This document shows, piece by piece, positions 33,536 to 44,574 of a stretch of DNA of 64,000 nt. A model generated the notes under the pieces. The model was given only the letters and a program-made list of their open reading frames with translations, was not told where the DNA came from and searched no databases. The translations under genes and the position numbers were made by a program. Each line of letters opens with the position of its first letter. The first letter of the stretch is position 1. The stretch is taken from contig NZ_JWLL01000015.1 of NCBI RefSeq assembly GCF_000814025.1, positions 25,947 through 89,946 of the forward strand. The letters run 5' to 3'. This DNA comes from Tateyamaria sp. ANG-S1 (GTDB taxonomy: Bacteria; Pseudomonadota; Alphaproteobacteria; Rhodobacterales; Rhodobacteraceae).

Positions 33536-34771
33536 ATGAACCCCGCACTCTTGGGATTGATAACCATCGCGCTTGGTGTTGGCGGGTGCGTTTTGTATTT
33601 CTGGGGATCGAACCAGATCCTCGACAAAGTGATCTTTCCGGCCAAGGGGCCGCAAGCGGGTCAGAACATCAACCGCGCCAACATGGTGCGTCCATGGCTC
33701 TTCCTGTTTCCTGCGATTTTCGCGCTGGGTCTGTACCTCGCCTACCCCGTGTTCGAGACGCTGCGCCTGTCGCTGACCGACCGTGACGCCGGTGGCGCTT
33801 TTGTCGGCCTTGCCAACTACAACCAGATGATGGCCGAACCCAAGTTCTGGGAAGCGCTGCGCAACAATATGTTGTGGCTGATCGTGGTGCCCGCCGCCTC
33901 GACCGCCTTTGGCTTGCTGGCCGCCCAACTGACCGACCGGATCAAGTGGGGCTCTGCCGCCAAGTCGCTCATCTTCATGCCAATGGCGATTTCATTCGTG
34001 GGTGCGGGTGTGATTTTCAAACTGGTGTATGAAGCACGCCCCGCGGATCAGGGGCAGATCGGTGTGCTGAACGCCGTGTGGCTGCAATTCGAGGGCGGCA
34101 TCGGGTCGTTCCTGTTCCTACAGGCCTTGCCTGCGATTATGCTTTTGTCCTTTGCCGCGATTGTCGCCTATGTCGGCTGGATTTTCGTGCGCCCCATTGC
34201 CGAGAGCAAGGAGCGTGGCGGCGGCAAGGGCTATGTCCCGCTGCGCCTGTTTGTGGGTGCCGCAGCGCTTTACCTCGTCTACCTGTCGCTGTCGTCGCTG
34301 ATCGGTCTGTTCACCTTCGACTTCCCCTACGGCCAGCCGCAAACATGGCTGACCATCCCCTTCTGGAACAGCTTCCTCTTGATGGTGGTGCTGATCTGGA
34401 TCCAGACCGGTTTTGCCATGGTGATCCTGTCCGCCGCCCTGCGCGGCATCCCCGAAGAAACGGTCGAGGCCGCGATCATCGACGGCGCTAACCCGTTCCA
34501 GATCTTCTTCAAGATCAAGGTGCCGCAGATCATGGGCACCATCGTGGTCGTCTGGACCACCATCACCATCGTCGTGCTCAAGGTCTTTGACATCGTGTTT
34601 GCGATGACCAACGGCCAGTGGGAGACGCAGGTTCTGGCCAATTATATGTACGACAAGATGTTCCGCGCCAACGATTGGGGCGTTGGATCAGCCTCGGCCA
34701 TCGTGATCATGCTGCTGGTGACGCCGATCCTTGTCTGGAACGTCTACAACGCCCGTAAGGAGATGAAGTAA
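33536..34771 (+). CDS. aglF: Alpha-glucoside ABC transporter permease AglF
   Basis: A 411-residue permease with an N-terminal anchor helix and about seven further hydrophobic segments. The EAA-loop reads EETVEAAIIDGANPFQIFFK, the contact for the MalK-type ATPase AglK. The length exceeds typical MalF-like sugar permeases (about 290-320) because of the extra N-terminal helices, as in other AglF proteins. The ribosome site GGGAGG precedes ATG 33536. Its stop shares one base with the aglG start (TAATG). Confidence 0.92.
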   Translation: MNPALLGLITIALGVGGCVLYFWGSNQILDKVIFPAKGPQAGQNINRANMVRPWLFLFPAIFALGLYLAYPVFETLRLSLTDRDAGGAFVGLANYNQMMAEPKFWEALRNNMLWLIVVPAASTAFGLLAAQLTDRIKWGSAAKSLIFMPMAISFVGAGVIFKLVYEARPADQGQIGVLNAVWLQFEGGIGSFLFLQALPAIMLLSFAAIVAYVGWIFVRPIAESKERGGGKGYVPLRLFVGAAALYLVYLSLSSLIGLFTFDFPYGQPQTWLTIPFWNSFLLMVVLIWIQTGFAMVILSAALRGIPEETVEAAIIDGANPFQIFFKIKVPQIMGTIVVVWTTITIVVLKVFDIVFAMTNGQWETQVLANYMYDKMFRANDWGVGSASAIVIMLLVTPILVWNVYNARKEMK

Positions 34772-35925
34772 TGGACAACATCGCTGGTTCCAAATCGTCC
34801 CTGGGCTGGGCGGTTAACATCTCGGTCGTGCTGCTTGTCGCTCTGTGGGTGTTCCCGACCTTTGGGCTGCTTGTGTCGTCCTTCCGCACCGCCGACCAGA
34901 TCGTTGGGTCGGGCTGGTGGGCGTCGATGTTCCCATCGGAGCAAACCGAACGCTTCCGCGCCTCGGCACCTGATGAAAACCGCGTCCAACGTGGCGATCT
35001 GTTCGTGGTCGAAGGCAACATCTTTGAAGAAAACGGCGGTGGCGGCGATATCCAAAGCTGGGGCACTTCGTCCCGTGCTGTGGATGCCTACCAACCCGGC
35101 GACGTGGCTGACCTGGGCGATGGTGAAACCTTCACTGTAGACGCCGACGGCAATTACGCCTGGTCCGGCAACGAAGAGCAGATCAGCGGGCGGGGCCAAC
35201 GCGCCTTTGTCACCGCCGAGACGCCGCCCGAGTTCACGACAGAGAATTACGTGAACATCATGACCAGCGGGGACGCCAACGACAACATGGCCAAGGCGTT
35301 CTTTAACACGTTGACCGTGACCATCCCGGCCACGATCATTCCCATCGTCGTGGCTGCCTTCGCCGCCTATGCGCTGGCGTGGATGGACTTCCCGGGACGG
35401 GCGATCCTGATTGCCTGCGTTGTGGGCCTCTTGGTGGTGCCGCTGCAACTGGCGCTCATCCCGCTGCTCAAGCTGCATGTGGGGATCGGCATCGGCAAAG
35501 GATACCTCGGCGTCTGGCTCGCCCATACCGGCTTTGGCCTTCCGCTGGCGATATACCTCTTGCGAAATTACATGGTTGGCCTGCCCCGCGACATCATTGA
35601 AAACGCCAAGGTGGACGGCGCGACGGATTTCCAGATCTTCACCAAGATTATCCTCCCACTGTCGTTCCCCGCCTTGGCGTCCTTCGCGATCTTCCAGTTC
35701 CTGTGGACCTGGAACGACCTGCTGGTGGCCAAGGTGTTCCTGATTGACGCCACGGGGCAGACGACGGTGATGACCGACCAGATCGTGAACTTGCTTGGCA
35801 CGCGCGGGGGAAATTGGGAAATCCTTGCCACGGCAGCCTTCGTGTCGATTGCAGTGCCGCTGTGCGTCTTCTTCGCAATGCAAAAATACCTGGTGCGCGG
35901 TTTGCTGGCCGGGTCGGTGAAATAG
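34771..35925 (+). CDS. aglG: Alpha-glucoside ABC transporter permease AglG
   Basis: A 384-residue MalG-type permease. The first helix is followed by a large periplasmic region (about residues 45-165) that ordinary MalG proteins lack but AglG proteins have. The other membrane segments and the EAA-loop PRDIIENAKVDGATDFQIF then follow. It is translationally coupled to aglF by a one-base overlap, and the glucosidase gene starts 11 bases later. A long antisense frame covers most of this gene and is not real. Confidence 0.92.
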   Translation: MDNIAGSKSSLGWAVNISVVLLVALWVFPTFGLLVSSFRTADQIVGSGWWASMFPSEQTERFRASAPDENRVQRGDLFVVEGNIFEENGGGGDIQSWGTSSRAVDAYQPGDVADLGDGETFTVDADGNYAWSGNEEQISGRGQRAFVTAETPPEFTTENYVNIMTSGDANDNMAKAFFNTLTVTIPATIIPIVVAAFAAYALAWMDFPGRAILIACVVGLLVVPLQLALIPLLKLHVGIGIGKGYLGVWLAHTGFGLPLAIYLLRNYMVGLPRDIIENAKVDGATDFQIFTKIILPLSFPALASFAIFQFLWTWNDLLVAKVFLIDATGQTTVMTDQIVNLLGTRGGNWEILATAAFVSIAVPLCVFFAMQKYLVRGLLAGSVK

Positions 35926-35936
35926 GACCTCCTTAC

Positions 35937-37592
<1,656 letters not shown>

Positions 37593-37643
37593 CCGAGGAA
37601 AACGGGGGGCGGGCCACCGCCTTCCCGAAGGGAGGGACCAAAC

Positions 37644-38732
37644 ATGGCCGATTTGAAACTGACCGAAGTCGAAAAGACATATGGCGGCACGGTCAACGTG
37701 CTCAACAACATCAACCTCGACATCCAGAAGGGCGAGTTGATCGTCTTTGTCGGCCCCTCGGGCTGCGGCAAGTCCACGCTGTTGCGCATGATTGCCGGGC
37801 TGGAAAAGATCACCGGCGGCACGCTTGAGATTGACGGCACGGTCGTGAACGACGTGCCCCCCGCCCAGCGCGGCATCGCCATGGTGTTCCAGTCTTACGC
37901 GCTCTACCCGCACATGACCGTGCGGGACAACATGACCTTTGCCCTGAAACTGGCGAAGAAATCTCAGTCAGAGATTGATGAGGCGGTGAACCGCGCTGCG
38001 CGAATCCTGCAGCTTGAACCCTATCTGGACCGCCTGCCCAAGGCACTGTCGGGTGGTCAGCGCCAGCGGGTCGCCATTGGCCGCTCCATCGTGCGCGATC
38101 CCAAGGTGTATCTCTTCGACGAACCACTCTCGAACCTCGACGCTGCCCTGCGGGTTGCGACTCGGATCGAGATCGCGCAGCTGAAGGAGTCGATGCCAGA
38201 CAGCACGATGATCTACGTGACCCACGACCAGGTGGAAGCGATGACGCTCGCCAGCCGCATCGTGGTTCTCGCCAACAAGGGGATCGCGCAGGTCGGCTCA
38301 CCGCTTGAGCTGTATGAACGCCCTGAAAACGAGTTCGTGGCTCAGTTTATCGGCTCCCCGTCTATGAACCTGCTGCCGGGCGAGATTGTGGAGACCGGCG
38401 CACAGACCAAGGTGAAGATGAAGGGCGGTTCGGTCATCGCATCCGCCGTTCCGACCCAAGACAGCGACAAGGGCCTGCAGGTCAATGTCGGCGTCCGGCC
38501 CGAAGACATGGTCGAAACCGATGGCGACGCCGTGTTCGAAGGGACCGTGGATTTCACCGAAGCCCTGGGCGAAGTGACCATCCTCTACTTCCATGCCGAA
38601 GAGGGCGAACAGCCCGTGCTGGCCAAGATGCCCGGCATCCACAAAGACCTGCGCGGCAAGTCGGTCAAGGTAACGGCAGCGCCCGAGAAGGTGCAAATCT
38701 TCTCGAACGGTCAGTCGCTCTACTACCGCTAA
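37644..38732 (+). CDS. aglK: ABC transporter ATPase AglK (MalK/UgpC family)
   Basis: A 362-residue sugar-import ATPase. Walker A GPSGCGKST (about 37-45), signature LSGGQRQRVAIGRSIV, Walker B VYLFDEPLSNLD, and a switch histidine in YVTHDQVEAMTL are all present. A C-terminal TOBE/regulatory domain follows (about residues 240-362). It energises AglF/AglG. Its last 4 bases overlap the end of the convergent ROK repressor gene. Confidence 0.95.
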   Translation: MADLKLTEVEKTYGGTVNVLNNINLDIQKGELIVFVGPSGCGKSTLLRMIAGLEKITGGTLEIDGTVVNDVPPAQRGIAMVFQSYALYPHMTVRDNMTFALKLAKKSQSEIDEAVNRAARILQLEPYLDRLPKALSGGQRQRVAIGRSIVRDPKVYLFDEPLSNLDAALRVATRIEIAQLKESMPDSTMIYVTHDQVEAMTLASRIVVLANKGIAQVGSPLELYERPENEFVAQFIGSPSMNLLPGEIVETGAQTKVKMKGGSVIASAVPTQDSDKGLQVNVGVRPEDMVETDGDAVFEGTVDFTEALGEVTILYFHAEEGEQPVLAKMPGIHKDLRGKSVKVTAAPEKVQIFSNGQSLYYR

Positions 38733-39931
38733 GCCTGCTCAAACATCGCGGCTGAGCGGTCGAGCAGGAACTGTCCAATAATCGGTCCTGTGGCAGCGCC
38801 TATGCCACGGGCATTTGCTCCGATCTGACCTTCGACCGTTTTGGGTCGGAACAATCCACGCATGTCCTTGGTTTCGAGCGCGGCGCCCGTCATCTCGACC
38901 AGCCGCGCCCGGATCGACGCTGGCATCGCCCCGTCGATCACGACAGCCTCCACATCAATCACCGCACAGCTTGCGACGCAGGCAATGGCCAGCGCATCCG
39001 CCGTTTGCTCAAGCCACGGCACAACGAAGCGCTCCAGATGTGACCAGTTCTGCGGCTGCTGCCACAGTTGACGCGGGTTCTCTCCTGCCTCGATCAGCCG
39101 CGCCTCAAGTGTCCAGATCGACGCCAGATCGATCAAGTGCCCCGGCTTGCCCTGCAAATCAGCCACCGGCATGGTTCCAAACGCGCCCGCATTCTTCTGG
39201 TTGCCTTCGAACACCGTGTGGTCCAGCACAACGCCGCCGCCGACAAAAGCACCGAGGAAGAAATACACATAGTCGCGATACTCCCGCCCAATCCCGAACA
39301 CATGCTCGGCGCGGCAGGCAGCGGTTGCGTCATTAACCAAACGCACCGGCAGGTCCGTGATCTGGCCCACCTCGGCCACGAAATCCGCATCTTTCCATGC
39401 GGCAAACTCCTCCGGCGGTGCGTCCAGCAATTCATGCCAGCTCCACAGCTCGAAGGGGGCAGCAATGCCGACACCGCACAAACGCGCGCGCATAGGGTCG
39501 TCCATCTGATCCATCAGATCGGCAAACCCGTCGCGCAAAAACCCAAACACATTGCCCGGCAGCGGATAGTCATATGTATGCCGCAACTGGTGCCGCACCT
39601 GCCCCATCGCATCCAGCACCAACAGGTCCGCACTGCGCCGCCCGATCTTGAGCCCGACCGAGAATATGCCATCCGGGTTCAGAAGGTAGGGTACCGACGG
39701 CTTGCCAACCTTCCCCTTCACCGGCGCGCCCTTGATGAGCAGCCCGTCCTGTTCCAGCTTGCGCAGGATCACCGACGCCGTCTGCGGCGACAGCCCGGTC
39801 CGGCGCGCAAGGTCACTACCCGGCAGCCCGCCATTGCGCTGCAAGATCGACAGGATCAACCGCTCATTATAGGCGCGCACGCCCGTCTGGTTGATACCGC
39901 CGGACAAGGTGCGCACGTGGTCCAGTTCCAT
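38729..39931 (-). CDS. frcR: ROK family transcriptional repressor (FrcR-like)
   Basis: A 400-residue ROK protein with an N-terminal winged helix (LARRTGLSPQTASVILRKLE) and a C-terminal sugar-kinase-like domain. The zinc-binding CxCGxxGCxE motif of most ROK proteins is absent: the matching place reads ADLQGKPGHLIDLASIWTLE. It is therefore a pure regulator. The frame starts at ATG 39952, but ATG 39931 has GGGAGG upstream and is preferred. It diverges from frcB across a 12-bp inverted repeat (39965-39999). Position and partners match FrcR of rhizobia, so fructose or a related ketose or mannose is the probable ligand. Confidence 0.87.
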   Translation of the reverse strand: MELDHVRTLSGGINQTGVRAYNERLILSILQRNGGLPGSDLARRTGLSPQTASVILRKLEQDGLLIKGAPVKGKVGKPSVPYLLNPDGIFSVGLKIGRRSADLLVLDAMGQVRHQLRHTYDYPLPGNVFGFLRDGFADLMDQMDDPMRARLCGVGIAAPFELWSWHELLDAPPEEFAAWKDADFVAEVGQITDLPVRLVNDATAACRAEHVFGIGREYRDYVYFFLGAFVGGGVVLDHTVFEGNQKNAGAFGTMPVADLQGKPGHLIDLASIWTLEARLIEAGENPRQLWQQPQNWSHLERFVVPWLEQTADALAIACVASCAVIDVEAVVIDGAMPASIRARLVEMTGAALETKDMRGLFRPKTVEGQIGANARGIGAATGPIIGQFLLDRSAAMFEQA

Positions 39932-39964
39932 CAGACCATTCCTCCCTGTCATAACTTTGCGCGC

Positions 39965-39999
39965 GTCAATTAATAAATCAAGTTTACTTATTAATTGAC
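39965..39999. promoter_or_regulatory. Operator for the ROK repressor
   Basis: GTCAATTAATAA (39965-39976) and TTATTAATTGAC (39988-39999) form a perfect 12-bp inverted repeat around an 11-base spacer. It stands out as AT-rich in GC-rich DNA and lies 33 bases upstream of the repressor start and 77 upstream of frcB. Confidence 0.82.
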
Positions 40000-40076
40000 A
40001 GGATCAAAGAATCGCGTTTCCCTTGGGGCAGTTCGGACCGCCTATTTTCGGGCCCGACACGTTCTGGGAGGACACC

Positions 40077-41096
40077 ATGAAGAAACTACTGCTGGGCACG
40101 GCTTGTGCCCTGACCACCATGGCGGGCGCGGCTTTGGCCGACGGGCATGCAATTTCGGCGTGCCTGATCACCAAGACAGACACCAACCCGTTTTTCGTTA
40201 AGATGCGCGAGGGCGCCACAGCCAAGGCCGAAGAGCTGGGCATCAACCTCAGCTCCTTCGCGGGCAAGGTCGATGGCGACCATGAAACGCAAGTGCAGGC
40301 GATCGAGACCTGCATCGCCAACGGTGCCAAGGGCATCCTGCTCACCGCATCCGACACCGCCAGCATCGTGCCGGTGGTCCAGCAAGCGCGTGACGCCGGT
40401 CTGCTGGTCATCGCGCTCGACACGCCGCTTGAACCCATTGATGCCGCCGACATGACCTTTGCCACCGACAACTTCCTTGCCGGTGAATTGATTGGCGCAT
40501 GGGCCGCAGCGACCCTTGGCGATGCGGCGGCTGATGCCAAGATCGGCATGCTCGACCTCGCCATCAGCCAACCCACCGTGGGCGTGCTGCGCGATCAGGG
40601 CTTCCTCACCGGTTTCGGCATCGACATCGGCGATCCGAACAAGTGGGGAGACGAGACCGACCCCCGCATCGTCGGCAATGACGTGACTGCCGGAAACGAG
40701 GAAGGCGGCCGCCGCGCGATGGAGAACCTGCTGGCCAAGGATCCGTTCATCAACGTGGTCTACACCATCAACGAACCCGCCGCCGCCGGTGCCTACGAGG
40801 CGCTCAAGGCCATTGGCCGCGAAAACGACGTGCTGATCGTGTCTGTCGATGGCGGCTGCCCCGGTGTGCAGAACGTGGCCGACGGTGTGATCGGTGCGAC
40901 CTCGCAGCAATACCCGCTGCTGATGGCATCGCTGGGCATCGAAGCGATTGCCGCCTGGGCCAAGGACGGCACCAAGCCGGAAGCGACCGAAGGCAAAGCG
41001 TTCTTTGACACCGGAGTGGCGTTGGTGACAGACCAGCCTGCCGACGGGGTCGAGAGCATCTCGGTCGAAGAGGGCAAGAACCTTTGCTGGGGCTGA
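40077..41096 (+). CDS. frcB: Sugar ABC transporter binding protein FrcB
   Basis: A 339-residue CUT2-type (RbsB-like) binding protein. A signal peptide covers about residues 1-21 (cleavage after GAALA). The body contains the ribose-binding-type sugar contacts: DTNPFFVKM near the N-terminus, [19 protein letters not shown] and VSVDGG. ATG 40077 follows GGGAGG. It heads frcBCAK plus two sugar-metabolism genes. A strong hairpin follows the gene. Fructose is the expected ligand from the S. meliloti frc system; mannose or ribose would also fit this family. Confidence 0.9.
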   Translation: MKKLLLGTACALTTMAGAALADGHAISACLITKTDTNPFFVKMREGATAKAEELGINLSSFAGKVDGDHETQVQAIETCIANGAKGILLTASDTASIVPVVQQARDAGLLVIALDTPLEPIDAADMTFATDNFLAGELIGAWAAATLGDAAADAKIGMLDLAISQPTVGVLRDQGFLTGFGIDIGDPNKWGDETDPRIVGNDVTAGNEEGGRRAMENLLAKDPFINVVYTINEPAAAGAYEALKAIGRENDVLIVSVDGGCPGVQNVADGVIGATSQQYPLLMASLGIEAIAAWAKDGTKPEATEGKAFFDTGVALVTDQPADGVESISVEEGKNLCWG

Positions 41097-41156
41097 TCCG
41101 CTGACGCTGATCAGACGGCTGGGGCCAAGCACCCCTGCCGACAAGTGAACATGATC

Positions 41157-41179
41157 GGGGCAGGCCACACGCCTGCCCC
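41157..41179 (+). terminator. Hairpin after frcB
   Basis: GGGGCAGGC (41157-41165) and GCCTGCCCC (41171-41179) pair perfectly around CACAC, followed by TTTCCCC. It probably reduces read-through so that the binding protein is made in excess over FrcC and FrcA. Confidence 0.7.
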
Positions 41180-41205
41180 TTTCCCCACCTCAAGGATGGG
41201 ACGCC

Positions 41206-42273
41206 ATGACCCAATCGGACAACTACGAATCTGCAGCCTCGTCCGCTGACGCCACTGTGGCCGAGTTCGAAGATCACCGCCGCGGCATCGTCGGGCAGAT
41301 CCAGCACACGTTGCACCAGACCCCATCGCTGGTGCCGTTGATCGTGCTGATCTTCTCCATCGCACTGTTTGGCCTGTTGCTGGGGCAACGCTTTTTCTCA
41401 CCCTTCGCCCTGACGCTGATCCTGCAACAGGTACAGATCGTCGGCGTGCTCGCCGCCGCGCAAACGCTCATTATCCTGACAGCAGGCATCGACCTGAGCG
41501 TAGGAGCAATCGCGGTCCTCTGCACAGTCGTCATGGGCAAGGCATCGTTCCAATACGGGATTCCCCCCGCCGTCTCTGTCGCTATCGGCCTGACGGTTGG
41601 CACGGCCCTTGGTGCCATCAGCGGCTGGCTCGTCAGCCGCATGAAGCTACCGCCCTTCATCGTGACCTTGGGGATGTGGCAGATCGTTCTGGCGGCGAAC
41701 TATCTCTACTCCGCCAATGAAACGATCCGGTCGCAAGACATCGAGGCCGAAGCCAGTTTCCTACAGTTCCTTGGCACCAAGTTCACTATCGGCGGTGCAG
41801 TCTTTACCCTCGGCGTGCTGGGCATGATCGCGCTGTTCATCATCCTCGCCTATGCACTGCGATCTACGGCATGGGGCAGGCACGTCTACGCCGTCGGTGA
41901 CGACCCCGAGGCCGCCGAACTGTCCGGCGTGAACGTCCACAAGACATACATGTCCGTTTACATGGTCGCCGGGTTCATATGCGCCTTGGCAGGCTGGGTA
42001 ATGATCGGCAGGTTCGGATCGATTTCGCCCTCGGCCACCACAGGCGTCATCGGCAACATCCAGTCCATCACCGCGGTGGTGATCGGGGGCATCTCGCTCT
42101 TCGGCGGACGTGGAAGCATCGCGGGCGCACTCTTCGGTGCCCTCATCGTGGGGGTGTTCGAACTCGGACTACGCATGGCCGGGGCCGACCCGCAATGGAC
42201 CTTTATGCTGATCGGGATGCTCATCATCGCGGCGGTCGCCGTGGACCAGTGGATACGGAAGGTTGCCGCATGA
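41206..42273 (+). CDS. frcC: Sugar ABC transporter permease FrcC
   Basis: A 355-residue CUT2-type (RbsC-like) permease. About nine hydrophobic segments carry ILTAGIDLSVGAIAVLC near residue 88 and VVIGGISLFGGRGSIAGALF, both hallmarks of the ribose/xylose permease family. The hydrophilic N-terminus (about 40 residues) is normal for FrcC. The stop overlaps the FrcA start by 4 bases (ATGA). Confidence 0.93.
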   Translation: MTQSDNYESAASSADATVAEFEDHRRGIVGQIQHTLHQTPSLVPLIVLIFSIALFGLLLGQRFFSPFALTLILQQVQIVGVLAAAQTLIILTAGIDLSVGAIAVLCTVVMGKASFQYGIPPAVSVAIGLTVGTALGAISGWLVSRMKLPPFIVTLGMWQIVLAANYLYSANETIRSQDIEAEASFLQFLGTKFTIGGAVFTLGVLGMIALFIILAYALRSTAWGRHVYAVGDDPEAAELSGVNVHKTYMSVYMVAGFICALAGWVMIGRFGSISPSATTGVIGNIQSITAVVIGGISLFGGRGSIAGALFGALIVGVFELGLRMAGADPQWTFMLIGMLIIAAVAVDQWIRKVAA

Positions 42274-43040
42274 CCGAACCCATTCTCAAAGCCCGCAACC
42301 TTGTGAAACGCTATGGCAAGGTCACGGCCCTCGACCACGCCGACTTCGACTTGATGCCGGGCGAAATCCTGGCAGTGATCGGGGACAATGGAGCGGGCAA
42401 GTCGTCGATGATCAAAGCAATCTCGGGCGCTGTGGTGCCGGAAGAGGGGCAGGTTTGGCTTGAAGGGCGAGAGGTCAAGTTCCGCTCCCCCATCGAGGCC
42501 CGCGAAGAAGGGATCGAAACGGTCTACCAACAGCTCGCCATGTCCCCGGCCCTGTCCATCGCCGACAACATGTTCATGGGGCGCGAGCTGCGCAAACCGG
42601 GGATCATGGGCACTGTCTTTCGCCAACTCGACAAGCCCGCAATGCAGAAGTTCGCGCGCGAAAAGCTGAGCGAGCTGGGCCTCGCCACGATCCAGAACAT
42701 CAACCAGGCGGTCGAATCGCTCTCTGGTGGTCAGCGACAAGGCGTCGCCGTGGCCCGTGCGGCGGCCTTCGGGTCCAAGGTGGTGATCCTGGACGAACCC
42801 ACCGCCGCGCTCGGGGTCAAGGAAAGCCGAAAGGTCCTCGAACTGATCCAGGATGTGAAGTCACGCGGCATCCCGATCATCCTGATCAGCCACAACATGC
42901 CACATGTCTTCGAGGTCGCCGACCACATCCACGTGCACCGCTTGGGCAAACGGCTTTGCGTGATCGACCCGAAGGATCACTCGATGTCAGATGCGGTCGC
43001 CTACATGACAGGGGCCGCCGTGCCGGAGATGGCTGCGTAA
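42270..43040 (+). CDS. frcA: Sugar ABC transporter ATPase FrcA
   Basis: A 256-residue single-domain ATPase: Walker A GDNGAGKSS, signature ESLSGGQRQGVAVARA, Walker [13 protein letters not shown], and LISHNMPHVFEVAD. CUT2 systems such as RbsA use a double-length ATPase, whereas Frc-type systems use this half-size form, so the length is normal. The frame is open into frcC, but ATG 42270 overlapping the frcC stop is the start. Confidence 0.93.
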   Translation: MTEPILKARNLVKRYGKVTALDHADFDLMPGEILAVIGDNGAGKSSMIKAISGAVVPEEGQVWLEGREVKFRSPIEAREEGIETVYQQLAMSPALSIADNMFMGRELRKPGIMGTVFRQLDKPAMQKFAREKLSELGLATIQNINQAVESLSGGQRQGVAVARAAAFGSKVVILDEPTAALGVKESRKVLELIQDVKSRGIPIILISHNMPHVFEVADHIHVHRLGKRLCVIDPKDHSMSDAVAYMTGAAVPEMAA

Positions 43041-43041
43041 G

Positions 43042-43659
43042 ATGACCCTCGACCAGATCTGCGCGCAGATCCTCGACCGCCCACCTGCGCCCAACCGGCG
43101 GCTTGTGGCGGTCGTAGGTCCCCCGGCCAGCGGCAAGAGCACGTTGGCATTGAAACTGGCTGCGCGACTGACAGACATGGGTGATCCCGCAATGGTCGTG
43201 CCGATGGACGGCTTTCATCTGGATGAGCGGCTCTTACAGGCCGACGGCACGAGTAACCGCAAGGGCGCGCCGCATACCTTCGATGCATATGGGTTCCTAC
43301 GTCTGGTTTGCGCACTCCAATCCAAGGACCCAGTGATTTTCCCGATCTTCGACCGACAGCGCGAGATCGCCATCGCCGGTGTGGGCCGCGTCGATGCGAC
43401 ATGTCACACCGTGCTGGTCGAGGGGAATTACCTGCTGCTCAATCAGCCGCCTTGGGACGAGCTGCATGGCCTTTGGAGTTATTCGGTGGCACTCCACCCC
43501 AACCTGAGTACCCTCACCGCCCGGCTGCATGCACGCTGGGCAGAACACGGCAAACCCGACGCGCAGACCTGGATTGACACAAACGACATGCCCAATATCA
43601 CCACGGTCCTGAGCCAGTCGGCACCCGCTGATATCACCCTAACGGAGAGCCCTGAATGA
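43042..43659 (+). CDS. frcK: FrcK, P-loop nucleoside/nucleotide kinase-like protein
   Basis: A 205-residue P-loop protein of the uridine/pantothenate-kinase-like family. Walker A is VGPPASGKSTLA (about 26-37). The substrate-side motif VVPMDGFHLDERLL and the Walker-B-like VLVEGNYLLL follow. It begins one base after frcA and overlaps the next kinase by 4 bases. FrcK in S. meliloti occupies the same place; its phosphate acceptor has not been clear to me, and fructose or another sugar is only inferred. Confidence 0.87.
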   Translation: MTLDQICAQILDRPPAPNRRLVAVVGPPASGKSTLALKLAARLTDMGDPAMVVPMDGFHLDERLLQADGTSNRKGAPHTFDAYGFLRLVCALQSKDPVIFPIFDRQREIAIAGVGRVDATCHTVLVEGNYLLLNQPPWDELHGLWSYSVALHPNLSTLTARLHARWAEHGKPDAQTWIDTNDMPNITTVLSQSAPADITLTESPE

Positions 43660-44570
43660 TCCTTTGCGCGGGCGAGGCCCTGATCGACATGATCCCCAAC
43701 GCCGACGGCGCCTATGTGCCACATGTGGGAGGTGCCGTCCTGAACACAGCCGTGGCCTTGGGCCGTCTGGGCGAGGATGTCGGTTTGGTCACAGGCCTGT
43801 CCTCCGACCCATTTGGCGCGATGATCGAGGATCACCTGAGGGCGAGCCAGGTCTCGGTCGATCACGCCGTGCGCAGCGACCGCAACACGGCGCTGGCCTT
43901 TGTTCACCTCGAAAACGGCAATGCCACGTACACCTTCTACGACGACGCAACGGCCACGCGGAACATCCAACCCATTGATATCGCTTCTGTCCCCGCGGGG
44001 ACAAAGGCGGTATTCTTCGGTGGCATTTCCCTCTGCAACCCGCCGGTAGCGGACAGCCTGCTCGACCTTGCCCTGTCCCAGCCGTCGGATCGGCTGGTCA
44101 TGGCGGACCCCAATATCCGGCCCGGTTTCGTGTCGGATCACGACGGCTACCGCACGCGGTTGACCAAGCTGATCGGACGGGCCGACATTGTGAAACTGTC
44201 TGATGACGACATCGGCTGGCTCGTCCCGGATGGCGATCTGAATGCCAAGGCGCGAACCGTGCTCGACCTCGGCCCCAAGATGCTGCTCCTGACAGAAGGG
44301 GGCGACGGTGCCACCGCCCACCTGGCAAACGGCACAATGGTCCGTGCCCCCGCGCAACAGGCGCAGGTCGTCGACACCGTCGGCGCAGGTGATACGTTCA
44401 ATGCAGGCTGTCTTGCCGCCCTGCGCCGCGCAGATGCCCTGCACCCCGCAGCCATTGAAACGCTGAACGAAGCGGCACTCAAAGACATGCTCTCCCTCGC
44501 TGCCCGCGCCGCCGCCATCACCGTGTCGCGCGCAGGCGCCAACCCGCCCTGGCAAGAAGAACTGGACTGA
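43656..44570 (+). CDS. PfkB family sugar kinase (fructokinase-like)
   Basis: A 304-residue ribokinase/PfkB-family kinase. The N-terminal signature is CAGEALIDMIP, with GGAVLNTAVALGRLG as sugar-binding part. The C-terminal VDTVGAGDTFNAGCLAAL contains the anion hole and the catalytic Asp. It overlaps frcK by 4 bases. Its context (frc transporter, D-lyxose/D-mannose isomerase) suggests phosphorylation of fructose, either imported or made by the isomerase from mannose. Confidence 0.92.
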   Translation: MILCAGEALIDMIPNADGAYVPHVGGAVLNTAVALGRLGEDVGLVTGLSSDPFGAMIEDHLRASQVSVDHAVRSDRNTALAFVHLENGNATYTFYDDATATRNIQPIDIASVPAGTKAVFFGGISLCNPPVADSLLDLALSQPSDRLVMADPNIRPGFVSDHDGYRTRLTKLIGRADIVKLSDDDIGWLVPDGDLNAKARTVLDLGPKMLLLTEGGDGATAHLANGTMVRAPAQQAQVVDTVGAGDTFNAGCLAALRRADALHPAAIETLNEAALKDMLSLAARAAAITVSRAGANPPWQEELD

Positions 44571-44574
44571 CCCC

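Noticed and set aside
34744..35883. 379-residue minus-strand frame opposite aglG
   Set aside because: Antisense shadow of the permease gene; highly charged His/Arg/Gln-rich sequence without any domain.
40086..41168. 360-residue minus-strand frame opposite frcB
   Set aside because: Antisense shadow of a well-supported binding-protein gene.
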